A stretch of DNA of 64,000 nucleotides from Streptomyces griseomycini (lineage in GTDB: Bacteria; Actinomycetota; Actinomycetes; Streptomycetales; Streptomycetaceae): assembly GCF_014203535.1 (NCBI RefSeq), contig NZ_JACHJI010000001.1, positions 62,001-126,000 of the forward strand. Reading direction: 5' to 3'. Shown here piece after piece: positions 12,077 to 19,874 of the stretch. The notes beneath the pieces are model-generated. The model saw only the letters and a program-made list of their open reading frames with translations. It ran no database searches and was not told the DNA's origin. The stretch's first letter is position 1. Each line of letters starts with the position of its first letter. The translations under genes and the position numbers were made by a program.

Positions 12077-12660
12077 ACCGTGTCGTCCACCCCATCGAGC
12101 AGGAGTCCTTCCGGCGGCTGCGCGCCCGGCTGGACACCTCGCACTTCCCGCCGCTGACCCGGGCGGTCGTGGAGCGGGTCGTCCACTCCTCGGCCGACCT
12201 GGACTACGCGTCCGACCTCGTCATGGACGAAGGCGAGTTGGCGAGGGCCCACACCGCGCTGCACGCCGGGGCGCCGGTCGTGGTCGACGTCGAGATGGTC
12301 GCGGCCGGGATCACCCGGCGGGAGACCGTCTGCCGGCTGAAGGACGCCGAGTCCGGTCCCGGGCTGACGCGTTCGGCGCACGCGATGCGGCTGGCGTACG
12401 AACAGGTCGGGCCCGGCGCCCTGTGGGTGATCGGCTGTGCGCCGACCGCCCTGGAGGAGCTGCTGACCCTGGACGCCTCCCCCGCGCTCGTCATCGGTCT
12501 GCCCGTCGGGTTCGTCGGGGCGGCCGAGTCCAAGGCCGCGTTGCGCGAGAGCGGACTGCCCGCCGTGAGCAACGTGTCCGAGAAGGGCGGTTCGGCGGTC
12601 GCCGCCGCCGCGCTCAACGCCCTGCTGTACCACACCGTTTCGCCTGAGGAGAACCTGTGA
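12073..12660 (+). CDS. cobH: Precorrin-8X methylmutase
   Basis: 195-residue CobH/CbiC enzyme that moves the C11 methyl group to C12, giving hydrogenobyrinate (or its cobalt form). The conserved catalytic histidine is in RVVHSSADLDY. GAPVVVDVEMVAAGI, WVIGCAPTALEEL and IGLPVGFVGAAESK are family-typical blocks. A GTG start overlaps the cobJ stop, and the TGA overlaps the cbiX GTG. Length and motifs leave little doubt. Confidence 0.95.
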   Translation: MNRVVHPIEQESFRRLRARLDTSHFPPLTRAVVERVVHSSADLDYASDLVMDEGELARAHTALHAGAPVVVDVEMVAAGITRRETVCRLKDAESGPGLTRSAHAMRLAYEQVGPGALWVIGCAPTALEELLTLDASPALVIGLPVGFVGAAESKAALRESGLPAVSNVSEKGGSAVAAAALNALLYHTVSPEENL

Positions 12661-13574
12661 CCACCCCGCCCGCCCTGCTCATCGCCGGCCACGGCACCCG
12701 GGACGACGCCGGAGCGGAGGCGTTCCGCGACTTCGTGCGGGAGCTGGGCCGCCGCCACCCCGGACTGCCCGTCGCCGGCGGGTTCATCGAGCTGTCCCCG
12801 CCGCCGCTGGGCGAGGCGGTCGCCGAGCTGGTGGAGCGCGGTGTGCGCCGGTTCGCGGCCGTGCCGCTGATGCTGGTGTCCGCCGGGCACGCCAAGGGCG
12901 ACATCCCGGCGGCGCTGGCCCGCGAGAAGGAACGCCACCCGGGGATCTCGTACACCTACGGACGCCCCCTGGGCCCGCACCCCGCCCTGCTGGAGGTGCT
13001 CCAGCGGCGGCTGGACGAGGCGGTGGACCCCTCCTGGGACCGCTCCGAGGTGACCGTGCTGCTGGTGGGACGCGGGTCGACGGACCCGGACGCCAACGCC
13101 GAGGTGTTCAAGGCGGCGCGGCTGCTGTGGGAGGGCCGCGGTCACGCGGGCGTGGAGACGGCGTTCGTGTCGCTGGCGGCGCCGGACGTGCCGAGCGGGC
13201 TGGACCGCTGCGCACGGCTGGGGGCGCGCAGGATCGTCGTCCTGCCGTACTTCCTGTTCACGGGGATCCTGCCGGACCGGGTGCGGCGGCAGACGGAGGA
13301 GTGGGCGGCCGCGCACCCGGAGACCGAGGTGCGGTCGGCGGACGTCATCGGTCCCGAGCCGGAGCTGCTGGACCTGGTGATGGAGCGGTACGAGGAGGCC
13401 GTGAAGGGCGACCTGAGGATGAACTGCGACTCGTGCGTGTACCGGATCGCGCTGCCGGGCTTCGAGGACAAGGTGGGGCTGCCGCAGCAGCCGCACTTCC
13501 ACCCCGACGACGACGGCCATCACCACCACGGGCACCATCACGGGCATGGACACGCACACTCCCCCGCGCACTGA
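12657..13574 (+). CDS. cbiX: Long-form sirohydrochlorin cobaltochelatase CbiX with Fe-S motif and His tail
   Basis: 305-residue class II chelatase of the long CbiX type, built from two chelatase-like halves. The first contains IAGHGTRDDAGAEAF, with the metal-ligand His; the second begins VTVLLVGRGSTDPDAN. Near residue 255 it has MNCDSC, an MXCXXC motif that binds a [4Fe-4S] cluster in characterised long-form CbiX. It ends in a tail (about residues 282-305) with 11 or more histidines, likely metal storage or delivery. Known CbiX inserts cobalt early, into sirohydrochlorin. The GTG start overlaps the cobH stop. Its last 29 bp, encoding part of the His tail, overlap the cobC start in another frame. 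Confidence 0.92.
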   Translation: MTTPPALLIAGHGTRDDAGAEAFRDFVRELGRRHPGLPVAGGFIELSPPPLGEAVAELVERGVRRFAAVPLMLVSAGHAKGDIPAALAREKERHPGISYTYGRPLGPHPALLEVLQRRLDEAVDPSWDRSEVTVLLVGRGSTDPDANAEVFKAARLLWEGRGHAGVETAFVSLAAPDVPSGLDRCARLGARRIVVLPYFLFTGILPDRVRRQTEEWAAAHPETEVRSADVIGPEPELLDLVMERYEEAVKGDLRMNCDSCVYRIALPGFEDKVGLPQQPHFHPDDDGHHHHGHHHGHGHAHSPAH

Positions 13575-14631
13575 TCCGGTGGGCGGCGCCCACGACCTGC
13601 GCCACCACGGCGACGCCGAGGTCCGCGACGGCGGTTCCGCCCTGGTCGACCTCGCGGTGAACGTCCGCGCGGACACGCCTCCCGCGTGGCTGCGGGAGCA
13701 CATCGCCGGGTCGCTCTCCGGGCTGGCCGCCTACCCGGACGGGCGGGCCGCGCGGGCCGCGGTGGCGGCGCGGCACGGGCTGCCGGCGGAGCGGGTGCTG
13801 CTGACGGCGGGGGCGGCGGAGGCGTTCGTGCTGCTGGCGCGGGCGCTGGAGGCGCGCCGGCCGGTGGTGGTGCATCCCCAGTTCACGGAGCCGGAGGCGG
13901 CGCTGCGGGACGCGGGGCACACGGTCGGCCGGGTGCTGCTGCGGGAGGCGGACGGCTTCCGGCTGGATCCGGCGGCGGTGCCCGAGGACGCGGACCTGGT
14001 GGTGATCGGCAACCCGACGAACCCGACGTCGGTGCTGCACCCGGCCGCGGCCGTCGCCGGGCTCGCCCGTCCCGGGCGGACGCTGGTGGTGGACGAGGCG
14101 TTCATGGACGCGGTGCCGGGCGAGCGGGAGGCGCTGGCCGGGCGGACGGACGTGCCGGGGCTGGTGGTGCTGCGCAGCCTCACCAAGACGTGGGGGCTGG
14201 CCGGACTGCGGATCGGCTACGTGCTGGCGGCGCCGGAGGTCGTCGCGGAGCTGGAGCGCGCCCAGCCGTTGTGGCCGGTGTCCACGCCCGCGCTGGCGGC
14301 GGCTCGGGCGTGCGTGGGGTCCGCGGCGCTCGCGGAGGCGGCCCGGGCGGCCGACCGCATCGCGGCCGACCGGGCGCACCTGATCGCGGGGCTCCGGGAC
14401 TTCGCCGCGCACGGACTGCGGGTCGTGGAACCCGCCGAGGGGCCCTTCGTCCTGGTCCGGCTGGAGCACGCGGCGGCCGTACGGGACCGGCTGCGCGCCC
14501 TCGGTTACGCGGTGCGCCGCGGGGACACGTTCCCGGGACTGGACGAACGGTGGCTGCGGCTGGCGGTACGGGACCGGGGGACGGTGGACGGCTTCCTGAG
14601 CGCACTGGAACGGGCGCTGAAGGCCGACTGA
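13546..14631 (+). CDS. cobC: CobC/CobD-like PLP aminotransferase-fold enzyme
   Basis: 361-residue PLP-fold protein of the histidinol-phosphate aminotransferase / threonine-phosphate decarboxylase group. It has VVIGNPTNPTSVLHP, VVDEAFMDAVPG, the PLP lysine in SLTKTWGLAGLRIGY, and a C-terminal Arg (RLAVRDRG) that binds substrate carboxylate. In cobalamin clusters this family supplies the aminopropanol(-phosphate) arm. The ATG lies 29 bp inside cbiX, in a different frame, so it is strongly coupled. It is the last recognisable cob gene; cobD, cobQ, cobU and cobK are not in this window. Confidence 0.88.
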   Translation: MDTHTPPRTDPVGGAHDLRHHGDAEVRDGGSALVDLAVNVRADTPPAWLREHIAGSLSGLAAYPDGRAARAAVAARHGLPAERVLLTAGAAEAFVLLARALEARRPVVVHPQFTEPEAALRDAGHTVGRVLLREADGFRLDPAAVPEDADLVVIGNPTNPTSVLHPAAAVAGLARPGRTLVVDEAFMDAVPGEREALAGRTDVPGLVVLRSLTKTWGLAGLRIGYVLAAPEVVAELERAQPLWPVSTPALAAARACVGSAALAEAARAADRIAADRAHLIAGLRDFAAHGLRVVEPAEGPFVLVRLEHAAAVRDRLRALGYAVRRGDTFPGLDERWLRLAVRDRGTVDGFLSALERALKAD

Positions 14632-14657
14632 GCGGGGCACCACGCCCCCGGAGCCCC

Positions 14658-14676
14658 GGTCCGCCCACCGCGGACC
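14658..14676 (+). terminator. Weak terminator-like hairpin after cobC
   Basis: A perfect 7-bp stem, GGTCCGC / GCGGACC, with a CCACC loop lies 27 bp after the cobC stop. There is no U-tract, as is usual in this genome type, so assignment is tentative. Confidence 0.35.
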
Positions 14677-14795
14677 CCGTGCCGTCGGGGAGACACCGCC
14701 TCCCCGGCCCGGTCCGGACCACGGCAGGCCCCCGCGGACACGGCCCCGGACCGCCCCCGCCCGCCGCGCCGGGCCCGCGCCGCAAAGGGGACCGT

Positions 14796-14826
14796 CCCCC
14801 GCACGGCCCGAGCGGACCGCCCGCCG
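14796..14826. repeat. 31-bp direct repeat, copy 1
   Basis: Identical over 31 bases to 14940-14970. It begins CCCCCGCACGGCCCGAG and ends GCCCGCCG. The copies are offset by 144 bp in non-coding DNA. No further copy was noticed in the window. Confidence 0.8.
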
Positions 14827-14939
14827 CGCCCGGCCCCGCGGAGACACCTCCCTCTGAGGCGAGGGACCGGCCGGAACGGAAGGCGGGGCCGCGGACCGGA
14901 AGCGCCCGCCCCGTCGGCCCAGGACCACAGCACGAGGCC

Positions 14940-14970
14940 CCCCCGCACGGCCCGAGCGGACCGCCCGCCG
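14940..14970. repeat. 31-bp direct repeat, copy 2
   Basis: Second exact copy of the element at 14796-14826. It lies 30 bp before the hairpin at 14999. Confidence 0.8.
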
Positions 14971-14998
14971 GACCCGGGCCGACGGCGCGGGAGGGCCC

Positions 14999-15018
14999 GC
15001 CCCGCTCAGGAGCGGGGC
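14999..15018 (-). terminator. Hairpin downstream of LAETG gene
   Basis: GCCCCGCT / AGCGGGGC forms an 8-9 bp stem with a very short loop, 14 bp past the stop of the minus-strand gene. It is a plausible terminator. Confidence 0.5.
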
Positions 15019-15031
15019 CCGGGTGGGGGTG

Positions 15032-15988
15032 TCAGTTCCGTCGGCTCCGGCGGGACAGGGCCACCGCTCCGCCGCCCGCCGCGAGGAGGGCGATCGCGCC
15101 GCCCGCGACGTACGGGGTCGTCGAGCCGCCGCCCGTCTCCGCCAGGTCGGCCTCGGCGGGCGCCGCCTGCTCGGCGCGTGCTCCCTGGGGCCGGACGCCG
15201 GCGGCCGGGGGCGTGCTCGCGGCGGCCGGCCGCTCGCCCGGGGCGGCGGGGGCCTCGCACGTGGCCTCGGCCAGGGTGAGCGTGCCGTCGACCTCGGCGA
15301 CGTTCAGGTCGAGCGGGTCGACGGAGACCTTCAGCCGCAGCGCGGTGGCGGCGGCCGTACGGGACGTGGTCTCCGTCTTCGAGAGGTCCAGCCGCACCTC
15401 GCCGACACCCGGCACCTTCACCTCGGTCGGTCCGGCGGAGGTCGGCGTGACGCGTTTGCCGAGCACCGTCACCGCGCCGGGCAGGGTCACCGAGGCGAAC
15501 GGGGTCTGCCCGGCCTCGCAGACCGCCTCGGAGCTGACCTTCTCGAGCTCGACGAGCCCGAGCAGCGGAAGTCCGGGCACGTGGACCCGGGCCTCGGCGA
15601 GGGTGGTGGAGGCCTCGGCCCTGTTCCCCTCCACCGTCGCGCTGGCGTCGGCGACCTCCGCGCGCAGCACCGTGAACGGCCTGCCCCCGTCCACGCCGTC
15701 CAGCCGGGCGGTCAACGCGGTCTTCCGCGCGCTCCGCGGCGCCCGGACCTCGTTGAGGGAGACGGTGAGCGGCACGTTCACGGTCTTGTCGAGCAGGGAC
15801 ACGTCGAGCCCGGTGCGCAGCACGGCGGCGCCGGCGCCGCCGTGCTCCTCGGTGGCGTGCGCGGAACCGGCGCCGACCAGCGCGGCGGGGCCTGCGGTGA
15901 GGGCGGTGGCCGCGGCGACGGCGATCAGACGGCGTGCGGGCATGCGGAAGGCGGCGCTGTTCAAGGTGGTGGGACCCCCGGGAGACAT
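15032..15988 (-). CDS. Secreted LAETG-anchored surface protein, SCO1860-like
   Basis: Up to 318 residues. It has an N-terminal signal peptide (RRLIAVAAATALTAGPAALV, cleavage near GSAHA-TEEH), a body of unknown fold with two cysteines near VSSEAVCEAG and LAEATCEA, an Ala/Pro-rich stretch, then LAETG, a hydrophobic helix and a basic end (SRRSRRN). That C-terminus is a class E sortase sorting signal, so the protein is probably cell-wall linked. The start is uncertain: ATG at 15988, TTG at 15964 (GGGGGT upstream) or ATG at 15943 are all possible, none with a strong ribosome-binding site. I believe it belongs to the family annotated as SCO1860-family LAETG-anchored proteins. Its function is unknown. 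Confidence 0.85.
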   Translation of the reverse strand: MSPGGPTTLNSAAFRMPARRLIAVAAATALTAGPAALVGAGSAHATEEHGGAGAAVLRTGLDVSLLDKTVNVPLTVSLNEVRAPRSARKTALTARLDGVDGGRPFTVLRAEVADASATVEGNRAEASTTLAEARVHVPGLPLLGLVELEKVSSEAVCEAGQTPFASVTLPGAVTVLGKRVTPTSAGPTEVKVPGVGEVRLDLSKTETTSRTAAATALRLKVSVDPLDLNVAEVDGTLTLAEATCEAPAAPGERPAAASTPPAAGVRPQGARAEQAAPAEADLAETGGGSTTPYVAGGAIALLAAGGGAVALSRRSRRN

Positions 15989-16142
15989 GTGTGGGACCCG
16001 GAAAGAATGTCCGCGCGGGGAGCGGGCCGTCAGCGATCCGGCAGCTCTTCACCCCTTCGTGGCGGACTGGCAGATCCTTTCGATTCCCGGGGCACGGCTG
16101 TTCCCCGGCGTCACTCTCGCGTGCCCCGCCGGCCGGGCGCCC

Positions 16143-17234
16143 CTACCCGACCACGCGCCCGTTCAGCACCACCCGGCGCGGATCCCTCAGCACCCGTACG
16201 TCCACGCGCGGGTCGGACGCGTAGACCACCAGGTCCGCCGGGGCGCCTTCCTCCAGCCCGGGGCGTCCCAGCCACGCGCGGGCCGCCCAGGTGCCGGCCG
16301 CGAGGGCCTCGACGGGCGGGAGGCCGGCCCTGACCAGTTCGGCGACCTCGTCCGCCGCCAGGCCGTGCGGGAGGGTGCCGCCGGCGTCCGTGCCGACGAA
16401 GACGGGGATGCCGGCGTCGTGGGCGGAGCGCACGGTGTCGTAGCGGCGCTCGTGGAGCCGGCGCATATGGGCCGACCAGCGCGGGAACTTGGTCTCGCCG
16501 CCGTCGGCGAGCGCCGGGAAGGTGGCGATGTTGACGAGCGTGGGGACGATCGCCACGCCCCGTTCGGCGAACAGCGGGATCGTCTCGTCGGTCAGGCCCG
16601 TCGCGTGCTCGACGCAGTCGATGCCGGCCTCGACCAGGTCCCGCAGGGAGTCCTCGGCGAAGCAGTGCGCGGTGACGCGGGCGCCCAGCCGGTGGGCCTC
16701 CGCGATCGCCGCCTCGACGGCGCCGCGCGGCCAGCAGGCCGACAGGTCGCCCAGGTCGCGGTCGATCCAGTCGCCCACCAGCTTCACCCAGCCGTCGCCG
16801 CGCCGGGCCTCCCGGGCGACGTACGCGACGAGGTCGTCCGGCTCGACCTCCCAGGCGTAGTTGCGGATGTAGCGCCGGGTGCGGGCGATGTGCCGGCCGG
16901 CCCGGACGATCTTCGGGAGGTCGTCGCGGTCGTCGATCCAGCGGGTGTCGGAGGGCGAGCCCGCGTCCCGCAGCAGCAGGGCGCCGGCGTCGCGGTCGGT
17001 GAGCGCCTGCTTCTCGGCGACCTCCTCGGGAACCGCGCCGTGCCGGTCGAGGCCCACGTGGCAGTGGGCGTCGACCAGGCCGGGCAGCACCCAGCCCTCG
17101 ACCGTCCGGACGTCGCGGGCGCCGCCGGGACGGTCGTAGGAGATCCGGCCGCCGACCACCCACAGCTCGTCGCGGACCTCCTCCGGTCCGACGAGCACCC
17201 GCCCCTTCACGTGCAGCACCGCGCGTTCGCTCAT
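16143..17234 (-). CDS. Amidohydrolase (imidazolonepropionase-like)
   Basis: 363-residue metal-dependent hydrolase with a TIM-barrel amidohydrolase layout. It shows metal-ligand HXH in VDAHCHVGL near residue 60, further histidines in VTAHCFAED and CVEHATGL, and the late catalytic Asp in VGTDAGGTLP. The C-terminal GLEEGAPADLVVYASDPR is typical of the small beta domain. ATG at 17234 is chosen because it opens directly into the N-terminal beta domain; 13 upstream residues are low-complexity. The substrate is unknown (cyclic amide, lactam or dipeptide are possible). It is divergent from the aminotransferase at 17378. Confidence 0.88.
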   Translation of the reverse strand: MSERAVLHVKGRVLVGPEEVRDELWVVGGRISYDRPGGARDVRTVEGWVLPGLVDAHCHVGLDRHGAVPEEVAEKQALTDRDAGALLLRDAGSPSDTRWIDDRDDLPKIVRAGRHIARTRRYIRNYAWEVEPDDLVAYVAREARRGDGWVKLVGDWIDRDLGDLSACWPRGAVEAAIAEAHRLGARVTAHCFAEDSLRDLVEAGIDCVEHATGLTDETIPLFAERGVAIVPTLVNIATFPALADGGETKFPRWSAHMRRLHERRYDTVRSAHDAGIPVFVGTDAGGTLPHGLAADEVAELVRAGLPPVEALAAGTWAARAWLGRPGLEEGAPADLVVYASDPRVDVRVLRDPRRVVLNGRVVG

Positions 17235-17377
17235 GCACGGCACCCTAATGAGGCGCGGTCCGGGCCTGTCCACCCGGTCCGGGGCCCCTGCGGTCGGGCG
17301 GGGCCCCCGGAGCCGGTTACGCTCGACTGCGTCGACCCGCGAAGCCGCGAAGTGAAGAGAGCGAAGAGAGCACCGCC

Positions 17378-18478
17378 GTGACCCACCCCCTCCTCGACCT
17401 GGCCCCGCTGAGCGCCGCGCACTTCGCCTCGATCGAGGACCGCGTGGCGCGCCTGCTCCGCACCGAGCAGGACGTCGTCATCACGCAGGGCGAGGCGCTG
17501 CTGCCGCTGGAGGGCGCGATCCGCGCGACCGCGGGTCCCGGCACGACCGCCCTGAACGTCATCACCGGCCCCTACGGGCAGACCTTCGGCGACTGGCTGC
17601 GGGACTGCGGCGCCACGGTGATCGATCTGCCGGTGCCCTTCCACACGGCGGTGACGGCCGAGCAGGTCCGCGGCGCCTTCGCCGAGCACCCGGAGATCGA
17701 CTTCGTGTCCCTGGTGCACGCGGAGGCGGCCACCGGGAACACCAACCCGGTCGCGGAGATCGGCGAGGTGGTGCGGGCGCACGGGGCGCTGTTCTACCTG
17801 GACGCGGTGGCGTCGATCGGCGCCGAACCGGTGCTGCCGGACGCGTGGGGCGTGGACCTGTGCGTGATCGGCGCGCAGAAGGCGATGGGCGGCCCGGCCG
17901 GGGTGTCGGCGGTGTCGGTGAGCGAGCGGGCGTGGGCGCGGATGGCCGCGAACCCGCGGGCGCCGCGCCGTTCCTACCTGTCCCTGCTGGACTGGAAGGA
18001 GCGCTGGATCGACGGCGGCCGCAAGGCGCTGCTGCACGCGCCGGCGCAGTTGGAGATGCTGGCGCTCGAGGCGTGCGTGGAGCGCATCGAGGCGGTGGGC
18101 CTGGAGGAGGTCATGGCCCGGCACGCGTCGGCCGCGGCGGCCACGCGGGCGGGCGCGCTCGCGCTGGGCGGCGGCCTGGAGCCGTACGTGCGCGAGGCGG
18201 CGGACGCCGCCCCGGTGGCCACGACCCTGCGGGTCCCGTCGGGCACGGTGGCCGCGGACCTGGTGGCCCGCGCCCTGGCCGCCGATCCGGCGCTCCCCCT
18301 GGCCGCGGGCGGCGGCGCCCTCGCCGAGGAGATGATCCGCGTCAACCACTACGGCCCCGACGCGACGCCGGGCGCGGTGCGGGCGTCCCTGGCGGCCCTG
18401 GGCACCGCCCTGGCGGCAGAAGGCCTGACGGTGGACGTGGAGGCGGCCCTGAACGCGGTCGAGAAGGCCTGGCGGTAG
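17378..18478 (+). CDS. Class V PLP-dependent aminotransferase
   Basis: 366-residue fold-type I enzyme resembling alanine-glyoxylate / serine-pyruvate aminotransferases. It has NVITGPYGQTFGDWLRDCG, HAEAATGNTNPVAEIG, FYLDAVASIGAEPV and the PLP lysine in VIGAQKAMGGPAG. The GTG start has AGAG-rich sequence 9-14 bases upstream as ribosome-binding site. It shares a 143-bp divergent promoter region with the amidohydrolase. The amino donor and acceptor cannot be told from sequence. Confidence 0.87.
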   Translation: MTHPLLDLAPLSAAHFASIEDRVARLLRTEQDVVITQGEALLPLEGAIRATAGPGTTALNVITGPYGQTFGDWLRDCGATVIDLPVPFHTAVTAEQVRGAFAEHPEIDFVSLVHAEAATGNTNPVAEIGEVVRAHGALFYLDAVASIGAEPVLPDAWGVDLCVIGAQKAMGGPAGVSAVSVSERAWARMAANPRAPRRSYLSLLDWKERWIDGGRKALLHAPAQLEMLALEACVERIEAVGLEEVMARHASAAAATRAGALALGGGLEPYVREAADAAPVATTLRVPSGTVAADLVARALAADPALPLAAGGGALAEEMIRVNHYGPDATPGAVRASLAALGTALAAEGLTVDVEAALNAVEKAWR

Positions 18479-18586
18479 CAGAGCGGGCGGGGGTTCCCCG
18501 GTCGACGTGCGGTTCCCCGCGTGTCGCCTCGGCCGACGCGTGGTTCCCCCGTGTCGGCCCGTGCGCTCCCGTGTCACGTTCCCCTC

Positions 18587-18970
18587 ATGTCCGCGAACCC
18601 GCCCCGGCCCCCGCTCGCCCTTCCCGGCGGCCGGCCGGTCCCCCGGCCGGCCGGTGACGAGCGGTCCCTGCCGGAGGACCGGCCGGACCACCACCGCGGG
18701 ACGCCGGCGCCGAAGTGCGCGGGGCTGGACGACGCACGGGTGCGGCCGGCCCCGGTGGCGCCGTCGGCGCTGACCCTGCCGGGGCTGGTCCAGCATCCCG
18801 CCGAGGTGGAGCGGAACCGGTTCCAGCGGGTCGTCGCCGGCCTCGACGTGCCGATCGCCGGGGCGGAGGTCGGTCTGCGCCGGGTGCTCATCCGTCTGAT
18901 CGAGTGCGCGCGGCACAACGGCCACGCCGATCTGCTGCGCGAACGCATCGACGGGGTGACCGGGACATGA
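18587..18970 (+). pseudogene. Degenerate DUF664/DinB-like gene
   Basis: A 127-codon frame whose pieces match the order of a DUF664 (mycothiol-dependent DinB-like) protein: GDERSLPEDRPDHHRG, KCAGLDDARVR, ALTLPGLVQHPAEVERNRF, then RRVLIRLIECARHNGHADLL and RERIDGVTG. The family usually has about 60 more residues between the two halves (after VVAGLDVP here), and several normally hydrophobic or aromatic positions are now Pro, Arg or Gly (LPEDRPDHH where LL.. LDFHR is usual). I read this as a decayed gene with an internal deletion. It could still be expressed as a short protein. It is immediately followed by the ectoine promoter region. Confidence 0.6.
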
Positions 18971-19106
18971 ATTCCGCACACTTCCAGGAATCCCTCGCAC
19001 ACGTCTTCCCGCGATATTCTTTCGCCTATTCGTCAATTACATTCCGGGGCAGTTTCCCCTCTTCTCCTGCCCGCTTCCTCCGGTCCTAAACACAAGGATT
19101 CCGGAC

Positions 19107-19139
19107 ACCGGTCACGGGAGTTACACAGTTGTGACCGGT
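19107..19139. promoter_or_regulatory. Inverted repeat, candidate operator
   Basis: ACCGGTCAC at 19107-19115 is exactly mirrored by GTGACCGGT at 19131-19139, with a 15-bp spacer. It lies 160 bp before ectA. The arms are perfect; the binding protein is unknown. Confidence 0.55.
19120..19135 (+). promoter_or_regulatory. Candidate GlnR box
   Basis: GTTAC, six bases, then GTGAC matches the known GlnR pattern gTnAc-N6-GaAAc at most positions. GlnR control of ectABCD has been reported in Streptomyces as far as I recall. It overlaps the inverted repeat above. Assignment is inference. Confidence 0.4.
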
Positions 19140-19300
19140 TCCACATCGCGCCCGTTTTGCGCCGTACACCCCCCGCGTAACGGGACATTTCACCGAGGCC
19201 TCGCGCGGACCCGTACGCCCGCGCGATAACACAGATCAAGCCCGCGCGTAACCCCGTCAGACGATGCAATTTTGAATTTCCCTGGGTAAGTTCAATTCGC

Positions 19301-19807
19301 ATGACTGCCGCACAAGCAGACCTGCAAATCGACCGCCCCACCGTGGCGGACGGAGCCGTGCTGTGGCGGATAGCCAGGGACTCGAAGGTCCTCGACCTGA
19401 ACTCGTCGTACAGCTATCTGCTGTGGTGCCGTGACTTCGCCGCCACCTCGGCCGTCGCCCGCGACGAGCGCGGGGAGCCGATCGGCTTCGTCACCGGATA
19501 CCTGCGGCCGGACAGCCCGCGCACCCTGCTCGTCTGGCAGGTCGCGGTGGACGGGACGCACCGGGGGCGCGGCGTCGCCGCCGCCCTGCTCGACGGCCTG
19601 GTCGCGCGGACCGCCGCGGAGCACGGGGTGGACACCGTGGAGACCACCGTCACACCGGACAACACCGCGTCCGAGCGCCTCTTCACCGCGTTCGCCGAGC
19701 GTCACGGCGCCCTGCTGGACCGCGAGGTGCTGTTCGCGGCCGGCCAGTTCCCCGACGGACCGCACGGCCCCGAGGTCCTGTACCGCATCGGTCCCCTCGC
19801 GCACTGA
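19301..19807 (+). CDS. ectA: L-2,4-diaminobutyrate acetyltransferase
   Basis: 168-residue GNAT enzyme that acetylates the gamma-amino group of 2,4-diaminobutyrate with acetyl-CoA, the second step of ectoine synthesis. The acetyl-CoA loop is HRGRGVAAAL around residues 88-96. NSSYSYLLWCRDFAATSAVA and ETTVTPDNTASERLF are typical EctA blocks. First gene of ectABCD; no ribosome-binding site is visible upstream. 67 bp separate it from ectB. Confidence 0.96.
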   Translation: MTAAQADLQIDRPTVADGAVLWRIARDSKVLDLNSSYSYLLWCRDFAATSAVARDERGEPIGFVTGYLRPDSPRTLLVWQVAVDGTHRGRGVAAALLDGLVARTAAEHGVDTVETTVTPDNTASERLFTAFAERHGALLDREVLFAAGQFPDGPHGPEVLYRIGPLAH

Positions 19808-19874
19808 CCGCACGGCCCCCGTCCCGATCCCCCGACTCCCTCCGACCTCACACGCCACCGAGGAGCGATTCGTC

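Larger units (their letters stand above)
14632..15031. other. 400-bp gene-free spacer
   Basis: No credible coding frame was found between cobC and the convergent LAETG gene. The sequence is extremely C-rich on this strand and biased to CCGC/GGCC words, unlike coding DNA. It holds a weak hairpin after cobC, two copies of a 31-bp direct repeat and a hairpin facing the minus-strand gene; each is listed separately. Confidence 0.6.
18971..19300 (+). promoter_or_regulatory. Upstream region of ectABCD
   Basis: 330 bp without a gene and markedly more AT-rich than its surroundings. It contains the inverted repeat at 19107-19139, the GlnR-like half-sites at 19120-19135, and a GGGTAA (19284-19289) whose position before the ATG at 19301 would give a nearly leaderless ectA mRNA. 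No Shine-Dalgarno sequence precedes ectA, which fits that idea. The GGGTAA resembles the -10 of sigma-B-type stress promoters, but the -35 match is poor. Confidence 0.5.

Noticed and set aside
13686..17381. 1231-codon plus-strand open frame
   Set aside because: Low-complexity translation antisense to the LAETG and amidohydrolase genes, which have clear signals and motifs; a GC-skew shadow.
18491..18549. Repeated GGTTCCCC words after the aminotransferase gene
   Set aside because: Three irregularly spaced 8-base words; too short and uneven to call an element.
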